64,000 bases of DNA from DASZHJ01 sp035541215. Lineage in GTDB: Bacteria > Pseudomonadota > Alphaproteobacteria > ATCC43930 > CGMCC-115725. This document shows, piece after piece, positions 1 through 9,456 of the stretch. Made by a program: the position numbers and the translations under genes. The notes under the pieces are model-generated. The model did no database searches, was not told the origin of the DNA, and saw only the letters and a list, made by a program, of their open reading frames with translations. Location of the stretch: assembly GCA_035541215.1 (NCBI GenBank), contig DATKNV010000013.1, positions 62,001 through 126,000 of the forward strand. The letters run 5' to 3'. The first letter of the stretch is position 1; the number at the start of each line of letters is the position of its first letter.

Positions 1-217
1 GCTGCGCTCGATGTTCGTCTCGCCGCTCGAGGCGGACACGGCGGAGGCGGTGATCGCCTCGCCGGGCTTCACGCCCGTGACGATACCCGTGCCGAATCTC
101 GCCTTGGCGGAGACCGGCGACATCACCTTCGCGCGCTCCGTCCCCTCGCAGCACAACACCAGCGCGCCCGACATGCGCTTCGCCGATTTCGTGCGCGCGC
201 CGGGATCTTCCGATTGA
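1..217 (+). CDS. C-terminal end of an unrecognised protein (5' truncated by window edge)
   Basis: An open frame enters from the left edge and ends with TGA at 215-217, leaving about 71 residues. Third codon positions are almost all G or C, as in the confident genes here, so this frame is probably really translated and belongs to a gene beginning outside the window. The visible end has no transmembrane segment and I recognise no motif. The first ATG, at 11, is probably internal. No function is proposed. Confidence 0.55.
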   Translation, partial: LRSMFVSPLEADTAEAVIASPGFTPVTIPVPNLALAETGDITFARSVPSQHNTSAPDMRFADFVRAPGSSD

Positions 218-282
218 TTTGTGCGGGAAGCGCGCGATACTTCTCCGGTGGGACAGTAGCGGGTGTCGTAGTGGCGGTTCGG

Positions 283-945
283 ATGGGCGAGCCGGGAATG
301 CCCGGCTTTTACAGCGACAGCGAGTTAAAGAGCGATCGGGTGGTGCACGCGATCGGCACCTCCGCAGCGCCCATCGCCGTCGCGGTGCTCCTGGGCATCG
401 CGATCCACCGCGGCGACGAGGCGCTGCTCCCCGCGATCCTCGTTTACTCCGCCGGGCTTCTGACCATGCTCGGCTTTTCCGCCGCCTACAATCTCGCGCG
501 CCATCCGGACCGCCGTGAGCTCCTGCGGCGCTTCGATCACGCCGCGATCTTCCTCATGATCGCTGGCACCTATACGCCCTTCATCGCGAACGTCGCCGAC
601 CCCGCCTGGCGCTGGGGCTTGATGGCCGCCGTCTGGCTCATCGCGTCCACGGGGATCGCGGCCAAGCTCGCCCTGCCCCGCCGGCTCGACGGGTTCTCCG
701 TGCTCGTCTACCTCGGTCTCGGCTGGATCGCGGTAATGGCGCCGGGGCCCTTGCTCGGCGACCTCGCGACGCCCGTCATTGTCCTGCTGGCGGTCGGCGG
801 GGCGCTCTACACGCTCGGCGTCGCCTTCCATCTCTGGAACGGCCTCCGCTTCCACAACACGATCTGGCACGCCGCGGTCGTGGCCGCAGCAGGCCTCCAC
901 TATTCCGCGATCCTCCTAGGCGTGGTCCTGGTTCCGGGCGGCTAA
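283..945 (+). CDS. Hemolysin III / PAQR-family integral membrane protein
   Basis: A 220-residue polytopic inner-membrane protein with about seven hydrophobic segments. It matches the hemolysin III (YqfA/TrhA) family in length and motifs: SDRVVHAIGT near the N-terminus, FDHAAIFLMIAGTYTPF in the middle, and HNTIWHAAVVAAAGLHY near the C-terminus. The dispersed Ser, His and Asp residues are those proposed to bind zinc in PAQR proteins. Bacterial members are linked to membrane lipid homeostasis; true hemolysin activity is doubtful. ATG 283 is chosen because it gives the family's usual N-terminus; the frame is open up to a TTG at 214. It stands alone before the hydantoinase genes. Confidence 0.85.
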   Translation: MGEPGMPGFYSDSELKSDRVVHAIGTSAAPIAVAVLLGIAIHRGDEALLPAILVYSAGLLTMLGFSAAYNLARHPDRRELLRRFDHAAIFLMIAGTYTPFIANVADPAWRWGLMAAVWLIASTGIAAKLALPRRLDGFSVLVYLGLGWIAVMAPGPLLGDLATPVIVLLAVGGALYTLGVAFHLWNGLRFHNTIWHAAVVAAAGLHYSAILLGVVLVPGG

Positions 946-1009
946 TCCCCCGGAAGGGCTTGCCGCCGCGCGTCGGCCCTCGGCAGAATGGCCGCAGGAG
1001 GCCCCGCCC

Positions 1010-2806
1010 ATGGCCGAGCGCTACGACCCCATCGCCTTCGAGCTTTTCAAGAACGCCATCTTCTCGATCGCCGACGAAATGGCGCTGACGGTCTTCCGCA
1101 CGACCTATTCGGGCGTGCTCAAGGACAACATGGATTATTCCACGGGCTTCGCCGACGCCGAGGGGAAGCTCGTGGCGCAGGGACTGACGCTTCCGGGACA
1201 TCTGGGCTCCGTGCCGACCGCGATGGAAGCGATCATGCGGCACTACCGCGATGACATGCGGCCCGGCGACGTCTTCATCATGAACGACCCCTTCGACGGC
1301 GGGATGCACCTCCCGGACATCTTCGTCTTCAAGCCGCTCTATCACGGCGAAGAGCGCATGGGCTTCGCCGCGACCGTTTGCCACCACACCGACGTCGGCG
1401 GCCGCGTCGCGGGCTCGAACGCCTCGGACTCCACCGAGATCTATGCCGAGGGCCTGCGCATCGCACCGCTCAAGCTCTACGAGGCGGGAAAGCTCAACAA
1501 GACCATCATGACCTTCATCGAGAAGAACGTGCGGCTTCCGGTGCAGGTCTTCGGCGATCTCCGCGCGCAGCTCGCGGCCTGCCACATCGCCGAGCGGCAA
1601 TTCGCGGAGCTCGTCGCGAAGTATGGGCCCGCCCAGACCAAGTTCTTCATGCAGGAGACGGTCGACTACGCCGAGCGCCTGACGCGAGCGGCGCTCCGCA
1701 ACCTCCCGGACGGAGAATGGAGCTTCGAGGACTGGATCGATGACGACGGCATCGACTACGGCAGGCCCATCCGGCTCTTCGTCACGATCAAGAAGCGCGG
1801 CGACGGCATGATCGTGGACTGGACCGGCACCGCGCCGCAGGTGAAGGGCGCCATCAACAACACGCTCTCCTACACCAAGGCCGCCTCTTACACCGGCGTG
1901 CGCTCGGTGCTGCCGCCGGGAATTCCCAACAACGAGGGTGTCTTCCGCGCGATCGAGGTGATCTGCCCGCCCGGGACAGTCGGGAACGGCGTGCTGCCCG
2001 CGGCCTGCGCCGCGCGCGGGCTCACGGGCTTCCGCATGACCGACTGCATGTTCGGCGCGCTCGCGATGATGCTGCCCGAGAAGGTGAAAGCGGCGGGGGA
2101 CGGCGGCAATTCCGGCGTCTCCATCGGCGGCTACTACAGGGACCGCCGCCCCTTCATCTTCGTCGATTTCATCTGCGGGGCCTGGGGCGCGCGTCCCTTC
2201 GCTGACGGACTCGACGGCAACTCCCACATGTTCGCGAACATGGCCGCGCCCTCGGTCGAGGTGCTGGAGGCCGAGCATCCGATCCAGCTCCTCGCCTACG
2301 AATACGTCGCGGACAAGGCCGGCGCGGGCAAGTATCGCGGCGGCGTCCCCTTCCGCCGGGATTACCGCTTCCTCGAGGAGGAGGCGACGCTCCAGGTGCG
2401 CACCGACCGCAGGGATCACCGCCCCTTCGGCCTCTATGGCGGCAGCCCGGGCCGGCCCTCCGAGAACTATCTCAATCCCGCGGGCGAGAACCGCACGCTC
2501 CCGAGCAAGCCCACGATGATCATCCGGCGCGGGGACGTGTTCCGGCACGTCCTCGCCGGCGGCGGCGGCTGGGGCGATCCGCTGGAGCGCGATCCCCTGG
2601 CAGTGCTGAAGGACGTCCGCAACGAGCTGCTCTCGCCCGCGAAAGCGCTCGCGGATTACGGCGTCGCGATCGACCTCGCGGAGTGGAAGGTCGATGCCGA
2701 GGAGACCCGGCGCCGGCGCGAGGAGATGCGCCGCGTCCGCGGCTGGCGCGAGGTGCCGAAGGTGCAGTGGCACGATCCCGCCATGCTCGCACGCGCCGCG
2801 GAGTGA
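1010..2806 (+). CDS. hyuB: Hydantoinase/oxoprolinase subunit B family protein
   Basis: A 598-residue member of the hydantoinase B/oxoprolinase family, which works with the ATP-binding A subunit encoded just downstream in ATP-dependent opening of hydantoin or 5-oxoproline rings, or related carboxylations. Family hallmarks include FRTTYSGVLKDNMDYSTG near the N-terminus, the NDPFDGGMHLPDI segment, a central GNGVLPAACAARG region, and a glycine-rich GGGGWGDPLERDP stretch near the end. An AGGAGG-like ribosome site precedes ATG 1010. The stop lies four bases before the hyuA start, so the two are almost certainly co-translated. The exact substrate cannot be read from sequence. Confidence 0.9.
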   Translation: MAERYDPIAFELFKNAIFSIADEMALTVFRTTYSGVLKDNMDYSTGFADAEGKLVAQGLTLPGHLGSVPTAMEAIMRHYRDDMRPGDVFIMNDPFDGGMHLPDIFVFKPLYHGEERMGFAATVCHHTDVGGRVAGSNASDSTEIYAEGLRIAPLKLYEAGKLNKTIMTFIEKNVRLPVQVFGDLRAQLAACHIAERQFAELVAKYGPAQTKFFMQETVDYAERLTRAALRNLPDGEWSFEDWIDDDGIDYGRPIRLFVTIKKRGDGMIVDWTGTAPQVKGAINNTLSYTKAASYTGVRSVLPPGIPNNEGVFRAIEVICPPGTVGNGVLPAACAARGLTGFRMTDCMFGALAMMLPEKVKAAGDGGNSGVSIGGYYRDRRPFIFVDFICGAWGARPFADGLDGNSHMFANMAAPSVEVLEAEHPIQLLAYEYVADKAGAGKYRGGVPFRRDYRFLEEEATLQVRTDRRDHRPFGLYGGSPGRPSENYLNPAGENRTLPSKPTMIIRRGDVFRHVLAGGGGWGDPLERDPLAVLKDVRNELLSPAKALADYGVAIDLAEWKVDAEETRRRREEMRRVRGWREVPKVQWHDPAMLARAAE

Positions 2807-2810
2807 GGGC

Positions 2811-4898
2811 ATGACGGACTACCGCGTCGGCGTCGACATCGGCGGCACCTTCACCGACATCGTGCTTCTGGGCTCCGACGGCAGCATCCACACCAAGAAG
2901 ATCTCCTCGAGCGTCGACAATTACGCGCGCGCGATCGTCGAGGGGCTCCGCGAGGTCTTCGCGGAGACCGGGATCGAGGCTCGCGCCCTCTCGGAAATCC
3001 GGCACGGCACCACCGTCGCCTCGAACGCGATCCTCGAGCACAAGGGCGCGCGGGTGGGACTGATCACGACCAAGGGCTTCCGCGACGTGCTGGAGATCCG
3101 CACGCTCCGGATGCCGCGGCTCTACGATATCGGCTGGATGAAGCCGCCGCCGCTGGTCGAGCGCTATCTTCGCCAGGTCGTGGACGAGCGCGTCGATGCC
3201 GCGGGCAAGATCGAGCGCGCGCTCGATCCGGCGGATGCCGAGCGCGCGGTCGAGGCGCTGCTGCGCGAGAAGGTCGAGGCGATCGCGATCTGCCTTCTCA
3301 ACTCCTACGCCAATCCCGCGCACGAGCGCGCCATCGCCGAGATCGTCAGGCGCAAGTCGCCTGCCATGACCCTCAGCGTCTCCTGCGAGGTGCTGCCGGA
3401 AATCCGGGAGTACGAGCGCACCTCCACGACCGTGATCAACGCCTACGTCATGCCGATCGTCGCGCGCTATCTGCGGGCGCTGCGCGCGGATCTCGACCGG
3501 GCCGGCGTCACCGCGCGGCTTCTGCTCATGCAATCGAACGGCGGGCTCACCACGGATGCCGCGGCGGCAGAGCGTCCCATGCACATCATCGAGTCCGGTC
3601 CGGCCGCGGGCGTGATCGGGGCGCAGGCGCTGGCGCGGGCGAAAGAGCTCCCGAAGATCATCACCTTCGACATGGGCGGCACCACCGCCAAGGCCGCGAT
3701 CGTCGAGGGCGGCGAGGTCGCGCGCGCCGCGGAATACGCCGTTGGCGCCGGCATCGTCATCGGCTCGCGCCTGCTAACGGGTGCGGGCTACACGCTCAAG
3801 GTGCCCGCGATCGACTTGGCGGAGGTCGGCGCCGGCGGCGGCTCGCTGGTCTGGATCGACGCCGGCGGCTCGCTCCAGATCGGGCCCGAGAGCGCGGGCG
3901 CCTCTCCGGGGCCCGTTTGCTACGACTTTGGCGGCACGACGCCCACGATCACCGACGCCAATCTCATCCTGGGCTACCTGAACCCGCGCTACCTCGTGGG
4001 CGGCGCGCTCGCCCTCAATGCGGAGAAGGCGAAGCGGGCCTTCGAGGAGAAGATCGCGCGGCCCCTCGGAATGCCGCTCGAGGCAGCCGCCTTGGGCGCG
4101 CACGAGATTGCGGCCTCCAACATGATCCGCGCGATCCGCGCGGTCTCGACCGAGCGCGGGCGCGATCCCCGGGAGTTCGCGCTCTTTGCCTTCGGCGGCA
4201 ACGGGCCGCTCTTCGCCTGCGGCATGGCCCGCGCCCTCGGCATCCGCCGCATCGTGGTCCCGCCGGCGGCCGGGCTCTTCTCGTCCTTCGGCCTTCTCTA
4301 CGCGGGCGTGGAGCATCACCTCTCGCGCACCTTCCGCCGGCTTCTGCGCGGCGCCGATCTCCGCGAGATCGATCGCGCCTGGACCGCGCTCGCGGAGGAG
4401 GCACGGGCGCAGCTCGCGAGCGAGGGCTTCGCACCCGGCCGCATGCGCGTCGTCCGCTCCGCGGCGCTCCACTATCGCGGCCAGAGCTACGAGCTCACCG
4501 TGCCGGTTCCCGACGGCCCCATCGACGCCGCCATGGTCGCGCATCTCGAGGCCGCCTTTGGCGCCGAGCACGAGCGGACTTACGGCCATCGCGCCGGTCC
4601 CGACGAGCCCGTCGAGCTCGTCTCGATCCAGGTCGTGGGACATGGCTTGCGCGAGGGCGCGGGCGTTCCCGAGCGCGTGCGCTCGAGCCGCGCCGAGCCC
4701 GAGCCGCCACCGCCCCGCCCGGCCTATTTCGGCCGCGAGCACGGCTGGGTCGAGACGCCCGTCCTCCGCCGCTCGGACCTGCGCATGCCGAGGTCCGGTC
4801 CCCTCATCATCGAGGAGTACGACTCTACCTGCCTCATCGCCCCTGGCACCGCCGCAAGCCTCGACAGCGGCGGCAATATCGCGATCGAGCTGGGCTAG
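2811..4898 (+). CDS. hyuA: Hydantoinase/oxoprolinase subunit A (ATP-dependent)
   Basis: A 695-residue hydantoinase A/oxoprolinase protein of the actin/hexokinase-like fold. The N-terminal phosphate loop VGVDIGGTFTDIVLLG is obvious from residue 5 and the second nucleotide motif TFDMGGTTAKAAI lies near residue 285. ATG 2811 is chosen because it places this loop at the very N-terminus as in the family; the frame is open further upstream inside hyuB. It partners the B subunit just upstream. Such pairs include 5-oxoprolinases, N-methylhydantoinases and acetone/acetophenone carboxylase subunits, so the substrate is unresolved. The beta-oxidation gene that follows, after an 82-base gap, may be a separate unit. 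Confidence 0.9.
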   Translation: MTDYRVGVDIGGTFTDIVLLGSDGSIHTKKISSSVDNYARAIVEGLREVFAETGIEARALSEIRHGTTVASNAILEHKGARVGLITTKGFRDVLEIRTLRMPRLYDIGWMKPPPLVERYLRQVVDERVDAAGKIERALDPADAERAVEALLREKVEAIAICLLNSYANPAHERAIAEIVRRKSPAMTLSVSCEVLPEIREYERTSTTVINAYVMPIVARYLRALRADLDRAGVTARLLLMQSNGGLTTDAAAAERPMHIIESGPAAGVIGAQALARAKELPKIITFDMGGTTAKAAIVEGGEVARAAEYAVGAGIVIGSRLLTGAGYTLKVPAIDLAEVGAGGGSLVWIDAGGSLQIGPESAGASPGPVCYDFGGTTPTITDANLILGYLNPRYLVGGALALNAEKAKRAFEEKIARPLGMPLEAAALGAHEIAASNMIRAIRAVSTERGRDPREFALFAFGGNGPLFACGMARALGIRRIVVPPAAGLFSSFGLLYAGVEHHLSRTFRRLLRGADLREIDRAWTALAEEARAQLASEGFAPGRMRVVRSAALHYRGQSYELTVPVPDGPIDAAMVAHLEAAFGAEHERTYGHRAGPDEPVELVSIQVVGHGLREGAGVPERVRSSRAEPEPPPPRPAYFGREHGWVETPVLRRSDLRMPRSGPLIIEEYDSTCLIAPGTAASLDSGGNIAIELG

Positions 4899-4980
4899 CG
4901 CGGCGACGGGATGGTTGCCAGGCCCATACGGTGGCAGTATGTGCTGAGGGCGTCAGTGTGCGGTTCATAAGGGAAAGTCC

Positions 4981-7068
4981 ATGAGCGTCGAGTATTCGCA
5001 GCAGGGCTCCGTCGCCATCCTCACCGTCGACAATCCGCCGGTGAACGCGCTCAGCACCGCCGTGCGCCAGGGATTGGTGGATGGGGTCGCGCGTGCGATT
5101 GCGGATACGGGGGTGACGGCGATCGTCGTCATCGGCAAGGGCAAGACCTTCATCGCTGGTGCCGACATCCGCGAGTTCGGGAAGCCGCCGCAGCCGCCGC
5201 GCCTCACCGCGGCGATAGCCGCTCTGGAGTCGAGCCCGAAGCCCGTGATCGCCGCGATCGACGGCGTGGCCCTGGGCGGCGGCCTCGAAGTGGCGCTGGG
5301 CTGCCATTTCCGGATCGCGACGCCCCGGGCGCAGATGGGCCTTCCGGAGGTGCGGATCGGCATCGTCCCCGGTGCCGGCGGGGTCGAGCGGCTGCCGCGC
5401 CTCATCGGGATCGCGCCCGCGCTCAAGATGATCGTCTCGGGCGATCCCATGCGCGCCGCGCGCGCGGCGGAGCTCGGCATCGTGGACACCGTCATCGAAG
5501 GCGATCTCCTGGAGGAAGCCGTCACCTTCGCCGACCGAGCCGTGCGCCGGCAATTACCGCTGCGGCGGCTGAGCCATGTGCCGCTCAACACGAACAACGG
5601 CGAGTGGCGGAAGCTCCTCGCGGACGCCCGCGCGACAGCGGCGAGGCAGAACCGCGGCCAGATCTCGCCGCAGAAGGCGATCGACTGCCTCGAGAACGCG
5701 ATCACCCTCCCCTTCGACGAGGCGCTCGCGGCGACCGTCAAGATCATCGGCGAGCTCATTCCCTCGGAGCAGGCGAAGGCGCTCCGCTATGCCTTCTTCT
5801 CCGAGCGCGAGGCAGCGAAGGTCCCGGACATCGATCAGAGCGTCGCCGCTCGCCCCATCGCGAGCGCCGCCGTCATCGGCGCGGGCACCATGGGCGCGGG
5901 CATCGCCATGTGCTTCGCCGATGTCGGCATTCCCGTGCGCGTTCTCGAGAGCTCGCCCGAGGCGCTCGACAAGGGTCTCGCGCGCATCGACGCGCTCTAC
6001 GAGGAGATGGTGCAGAAGGGCCGCATCGACGCGGACACCAAGGCGAAGCGCCTCTCCTTCATCGGCAAGGCGCCCGATTACTCCATCCTCGCCGAGGCCG
6101 ACATCGTGATCGAGGCGGCATTCGAGGAGATGGGCGTGAAGCGCGACGTCTTCGCGAAGCTCGACGCCCACTGCAAGCCCGAGGCCATCCTCGCCACCAA
6201 CACCTCCTCGCTCGACGTGAACGAGATCGCGAGCGCGACGAAGCGCCCGGAGAGTGTGATCGGCCTCCACTTCTTCAGCCCCGCGAACGTCATGCGCCTT
6301 CTCGAGATCGTCCGCGGCACGGAGAGCGCCAAGGACGTGGTCGCGACCTCGCAATGGCTCGCAAAGCGCATCGGCAAGGTCGGCGTCGTCTGCGGCGTCT
6401 GTCACGGCTTCGTCGCCAACCGCAGCCGCGGCGCGATGACGCGCGAGGCATCCTTCCTGGTCGACGAGGGCGCCTCGCCGCAGCAGGTGGACAAGGTGCT
6501 CTACGACTTCGGCATGCCCATGGGACCCTTCGCGGTCGCGGACCTCGCGGGGATCGACGTGGGCTGGCGCGTGCGCCGCTCGCTCGATGCGACGCGGCCC
6601 AAGGGCCAGCGCTACTCGCCCACCGCCGACCGGCTCTACGAGCTCGGCCGCTACGGGCAGAAGACCGGCAAGGGCTGGTACCGCTACGAGGCCGGGAGCC
6701 GCACCCCGCTCCCCGATCCCGAGGTCGACGCGGTGATCCTGCAATCCGCGCGCGATCAGGGCATCACGCGCCGGCCCGTCTCCGATGAGGAAATCCTCGC
6801 GCGCTGCATCTATGCCGCCGTGAACGAGGGCGCCAAGATCCTCGAGGAGGGGATCGCGCTCCGCGCCAGCGACATCGACGTGATGTGGCTTTACGGCTTC
6901 GGCTTCCCGCGCTGGCGCGGCGGGCCGATGTTCTATGCGGACAGCGTGGGCCTCGCGAAGGTCCACGAGGCGGTCCAGGGATTCCACCGGGAGCACGGCG
7001 TGCTCTGGACGCCGGCGCCGCTGCTGCAACGCCTCGCCGAGAGCGGCGGGAGCTTCACCGGCCGCTGA
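4981..7068 (+). CDS. Bifunctional enoyl-CoA hydratase / 3-hydroxyacyl-CoA dehydrogenase
   Basis: A 695-residue FadB/FadJ-type fusion for two successive beta-oxidation steps. Residues 1-190 are a crotonase domain: oxyanion-hole segment GADIREFG, the GVALGGGLEVALGCH helix, and LPEVRIGIVPGAGGVERLPR carrying the expected acidic residues. From about residue 295 comes the NAD-binding dehydrogenase domain with GAGTMGAGIA, followed by the LHFFSPANVMRLLEIVRG catalytic region and two C-terminal dehydrogenase domains (YDFGMPMGPFAVADLAG). The layout resembles peroxisomal-type multifunctional enzymes. An AAGGGAAAG ribosome site precedes ATG 4981. Two acyl-CoA dehydrogenase genes follow closely, giving a beta-oxidation operon. 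No thiolase gene is seen in the window. Confidence 0.92.
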   Translation: MSVEYSQQGSVAILTVDNPPVNALSTAVRQGLVDGVARAIADTGVTAIVVIGKGKTFIAGADIREFGKPPQPPRLTAAIAALESSPKPVIAAIDGVALGGGLEVALGCHFRIATPRAQMGLPEVRIGIVPGAGGVERLPRLIGIAPALKMIVSGDPMRAARAAELGIVDTVIEGDLLEEAVTFADRAVRRQLPLRRLSHVPLNTNNGEWRKLLADARATAARQNRGQISPQKAIDCLENAITLPFDEALAATVKIIGELIPSEQAKALRYAFFSEREAAKVPDIDQSVAARPIASAAVIGAGTMGAGIAMCFADVGIPVRVLESSPEALDKGLARIDALYEEMVQKGRIDADTKAKRLSFIGKAPDYSILAEADIVIEAAFEEMGVKRDVFAKLDAHCKPEAILATNTSSLDVNEIASATKRPESVIGLHFFSPANVMRLLEIVRGTESAKDVVATSQWLAKRIGKVGVVCGVCHGFVANRSRGAMTREASFLVDEGASPQQVDKVLYDFGMPMGPFAVADLAGIDVGWRVRRSLDATRPKGQRYSPTADRLYELGRYGQKTGKGWYRYEAGSRTPLPDPEVDAVILQSARDQGITRRPVSDEEILARCIYAAVNEGAKILEEGIALRASDIDVMWLYGFGFPRWRGGPMFYADSVGLAKVHEAVQGFHREHGVLWTPAPLLQRLAESGGSFTGR

Positions 7069-7099
7069 ACGGCCGCTTCGGACCAGGGGAGGACCGTCC

Positions 7100-8299
7100 A
7101 TGGATCTTCGCTTCACACCGGAGGAGACTGCCTTCCGCGCGGAGATACGCGCCTTCTTCCGCTCGGCGCTCCCCGAGCCGATCCGGCGCAAGATGGTCGA
7201 GGGGCGGCATCTCGCCAAGGCCGACATCGTGACCTGGCAGCGCATCCTCAACGCCAAGGGTTGGGCGGTGCCGCACTGGCCGGTCGAGTGGGGCGGCACG
7301 GGCTGGACCCCGGTGCAGCACTACATCTTCAGCGAGGAGATGCAGCAGACACCGGCGCCGCAGACCCTCGCCTTCGGGACGCACATGGTGGGCCCCGTCA
7401 TCATCGCCTTCGGCAACGAGGAGCAGAAGCGGCACTACCTCCCGCGCATCCGCAACATCGATGACTGGTGGTGCCAGGGCTTCTCCGAGCCCGGCTCCGG
7501 CTCCGATCTCGCCTCGCTCAAGACCAGCGCCAAGCGCCAAGGCGATCACTATGTCGTCAACGGGCAGAAGACCTGGACTACCCTCGCGCAGCACGCGGAC
7601 ATGATGTTCTGCCTCGTGCGCACCGATCCCGCCGCGAAGAAGCAGGAGGGCATCTCCTTCCTCCTCATGGACATGAAGAGCCCCGGCATCACCGTGCGCC
7701 CCATCACCACCATCGACGGCAGCGCCGAGGTGAACGAGGTCTTCTTCGACGACGTAAAGGTGCCGGTCGCAAATCGCGTCGGCGACGAGAACAAGGGCTG
7801 GGACTACGCGAAGTATCTGCTCGGGCACGAGCGCACGAGCATCGCGCGCGTCGGCGTCTCCAAGGAGCGCATCCGGCGCCTCAAGGAGCTCGCGGCGCTG
7901 GAGCCCGCGGGCGGCGGCGGGCGCATGATCGACGATCAGCGCTTCCGCGAGCGCATTGCCGAGGTCGAGATCGAGCTCAAGGCACTGGAGATGACGCAGC
8001 TCCGCGTGGTCGCCGCCGAGCGCCACGGCCGCTCGAAGAAGCCCGACCCCGCCTCCTCGATCCTCAAGATCAAGGGCTCCGAGATTCAGCAGGCGATCTC
8101 GACCCTCCTCATGGAGGTCGTCGGTCCCTATGCGATGCCCTACCGGCCAGACATCGAGGGCGTGAACGAGCCGCCGGTCGGCCCGGACTACGCGGGCCCG
8201 CTCGCCCCCACCTATTTCAACTGGCGCAAGATCTCGATCTATGGCGGCTCCAACGAGATCCAGCGGAACATCATCTCCAAGGCGATCCTGGGGCTCTGA
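7100..8299 (+). CDS. Acyl-CoA dehydrogenase, large-subunit (PimC-like) type
   Basis: A 399-residue flavin-dependent acyl-CoA dehydrogenase forming the 2,3-double bond of an acyl-CoA. Visible family signatures are FSEPGSGSDLASLKT for FAD/substrate contact, the long helical C-terminal domain, and the terminal YGGSNEIQRNIISKAILGL segment. ATG 7100, just after an AGGGGAGG ribosome site, gives the normal N-terminus MDLRFTPEE; the frame extends upstream without support. The following gene is a second, divergent dehydrogenase five bases on. This pairing resembles pimeloyl-CoA dehydrogenase large and small subunits, suggesting a heteromer for an unusual acyl-CoA. The substrate is inferred only. Confidence 0.9.
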   Translation: MDLRFTPEETAFRAEIRAFFRSALPEPIRRKMVEGRHLAKADIVTWQRILNAKGWAVPHWPVEWGGTGWTPVQHYIFSEEMQQTPAPQTLAFGTHMVGPVIIAFGNEEQKRHYLPRIRNIDDWWCQGFSEPGSGSDLASLKTSAKRQGDHYVVNGQKTWTTLAQHADMMFCLVRTDPAAKKQEGISFLLMDMKSPGITVRPITTIDGSAEVNEVFFDDVKVPVANRVGDENKGWDYAKYLLGHERTSIARVGVSKERIRRLKELAALEPAGGGGRMIDDQRFRERIAEVEIELKALEMTQLRVVAAERHGRSKKPDPASSILKIKGSEIQQAISTLLMEVVGPYAMPYRPDIEGVNEPPVGPDYAGPLAPTYFNWRKISIYGGSNEIQRNIISKAILGL

Positions 8300-8304
8300 C
8301 GCAG

Positions 8305-9456
8305 ATGGATTTCGATCTCAGCGAGGAGCAGCGGCTGCTCCAGGAATCCGTCGGCAAGCTCATCGCGGACGAATACGAATTCGAGAAGCGCAAGGCATAT
8401 GCGAAAGAGCCCGCGGGCTACAGCGCCGCGCGCTGGGCGCAATTCGCGGAGCTGGGATTGCTGGGCATCCCCTTCCCCGAAACCCTCGGCGGGAGCGGCG
8501 GCTCCGCGGTCGAGACCATGATCGTGATGGAGGCCTTCGGCCGCGGCCTCGTGCTCGAGCCCTATCTCGCGACGGTCGTGCTCGCCGGCGGCATCCTCCG
8601 CCGCGCCGGCAGCGCCGGGCAGCAGCGCGAGCTCATTCCCTCGGTGATCGCCGGGAAGCTCCGCCTCGCCCTCGCTCACGGCGAGCGGCAGGCGCGCTAC
8701 GACCTCGCGGATGTCGCGACCTCCGCGCGCTCCGCGGGCGAGAGCTGGGTGCTCAGCGGCCGCAAGGCCGTGGTGATCCACGGCGACAGCGCGGACCGGC
8801 TCATCGTCTCCGCGCGCACGGCCGGCGATCAGCGCGACAAGGTTGGCATCAGCCTATTCCTCGTCGACGCCAAGGCGCCGGGCCTGACGGTGCAGGGCTA
8901 TCCGACGGTGGACGGGCTTCGCGCGGCGGAGATCCAGCTCGAGAACGTGAAGGTGGGGCCGGATGCGCTGATCGGCGAGCGCGATCGCGGCCTCGCGATC
9001 GTCGAGCAAGCGGTCGATGCGGGGATCGCGGGACTCGCGGCCGAGGCCGTCGGCGCCATGACCGCGATGCACGAGATCACGGTCGACTACCTCAAGACGC
9101 GCAAGCAGTTCGGCGTCGCCATCGGCTCCTTCCAGGCCTTGCAGCACCGCGCGGTCGACATGCTCGTCTCCCTGGAGCAGGCACGCAGCATGGCCTATCT
9201 CGCGACCATGATGGCCGAGGAGCCCGATACGGCCGAGCGACGCCGCGCGATCTCCGCGGCCAAGGTCCAGATCGGCCGCTCCGCGCGCTTCGTCGGGCAG
9301 CAATCGATCCAGCTCCACGGCGGCATCGGCATGACCATGGAGTACAAGATCGGCCACTACTTCAAGCGCGTGAGCATGATCGACATGCTCTTCGGCGACG
9401 CCGAGCATCACCTCAAGCTGGTGGCGGAAGCGGGCGGACTCGTCGATCCCCTCTGA
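8305..9456 (+). CDS. Acyl-CoA dehydrogenase, small-subunit (PimD-like) type
   Basis: A 383-residue acyl-CoA dehydrogenase beginning MDFDLSEEQRLLQESVGKL, coupled to the dehydrogenase just upstream. The middle region has lost the clear SEPGSGSD motif of its partner, replaced by LAHGERQARYDLADV, which is typical of the divergent second subunit in such pairs. The C-terminal QLHGGIGMTMEYKIGHYFKR segment is well conserved. ATG 8305 places the N-terminus as in relatives. Its TGA is immediately followed by the stop of the convergent gene, forming the palindrome TGATCA at 9454-9459. It probably forms a heteromer with its neighbour. Confidence 0.88.
   Translation: MDFDLSEEQRLLQESVGKLIADEYEFEKRKAYAKEPAGYSAARWAQFAELGLLGIPFPETLGGSGGSAVETMIVMEAFGRGLVLEPYLATVVLAGGILRRAGSAGQQRELIPSVIAGKLRLALAHGERQARYDLADVATSARSAGESWVLSGRKAVVIHGDSADRLIVSARTAGDQRDKVGISLFLVDAKAPGLTVQGYPTVDGLRAAEIQLENVKVGPDALIGERDRGLAIVEQAVDAGIAGLAAEAVGAMTAMHEITVDYLKTRKQFGVAIGSFQALQHRAVDMLVSLEQARSMAYLATMMAEEPDTAERRRAISAAKVQIGRSARFVGQQSIQLHGGIGMTMEYKIGHYFKRVSMIDMLFGDAEHHLKLVAEAGGLVDPL

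Noticed and set aside
776..2812. A 678-codon open frame antisense to hyuB
   Set aside because: Low-complexity Arg/Glu/Ala/Val translation and no ribosome site; the plus strand has the hydantoinase B family along its whole length.
4930..4960. Small CATAC...GTATG hairpin between hyuA and the beta-oxidation gene as a terminator
   Set aside because: The stem is five pairs and is not followed by a T run.
5554..7299. A 581-codon open frame antisense to the bifunctional beta-oxidation gene
   Set aside because: Composition shadow without recognisable domains.
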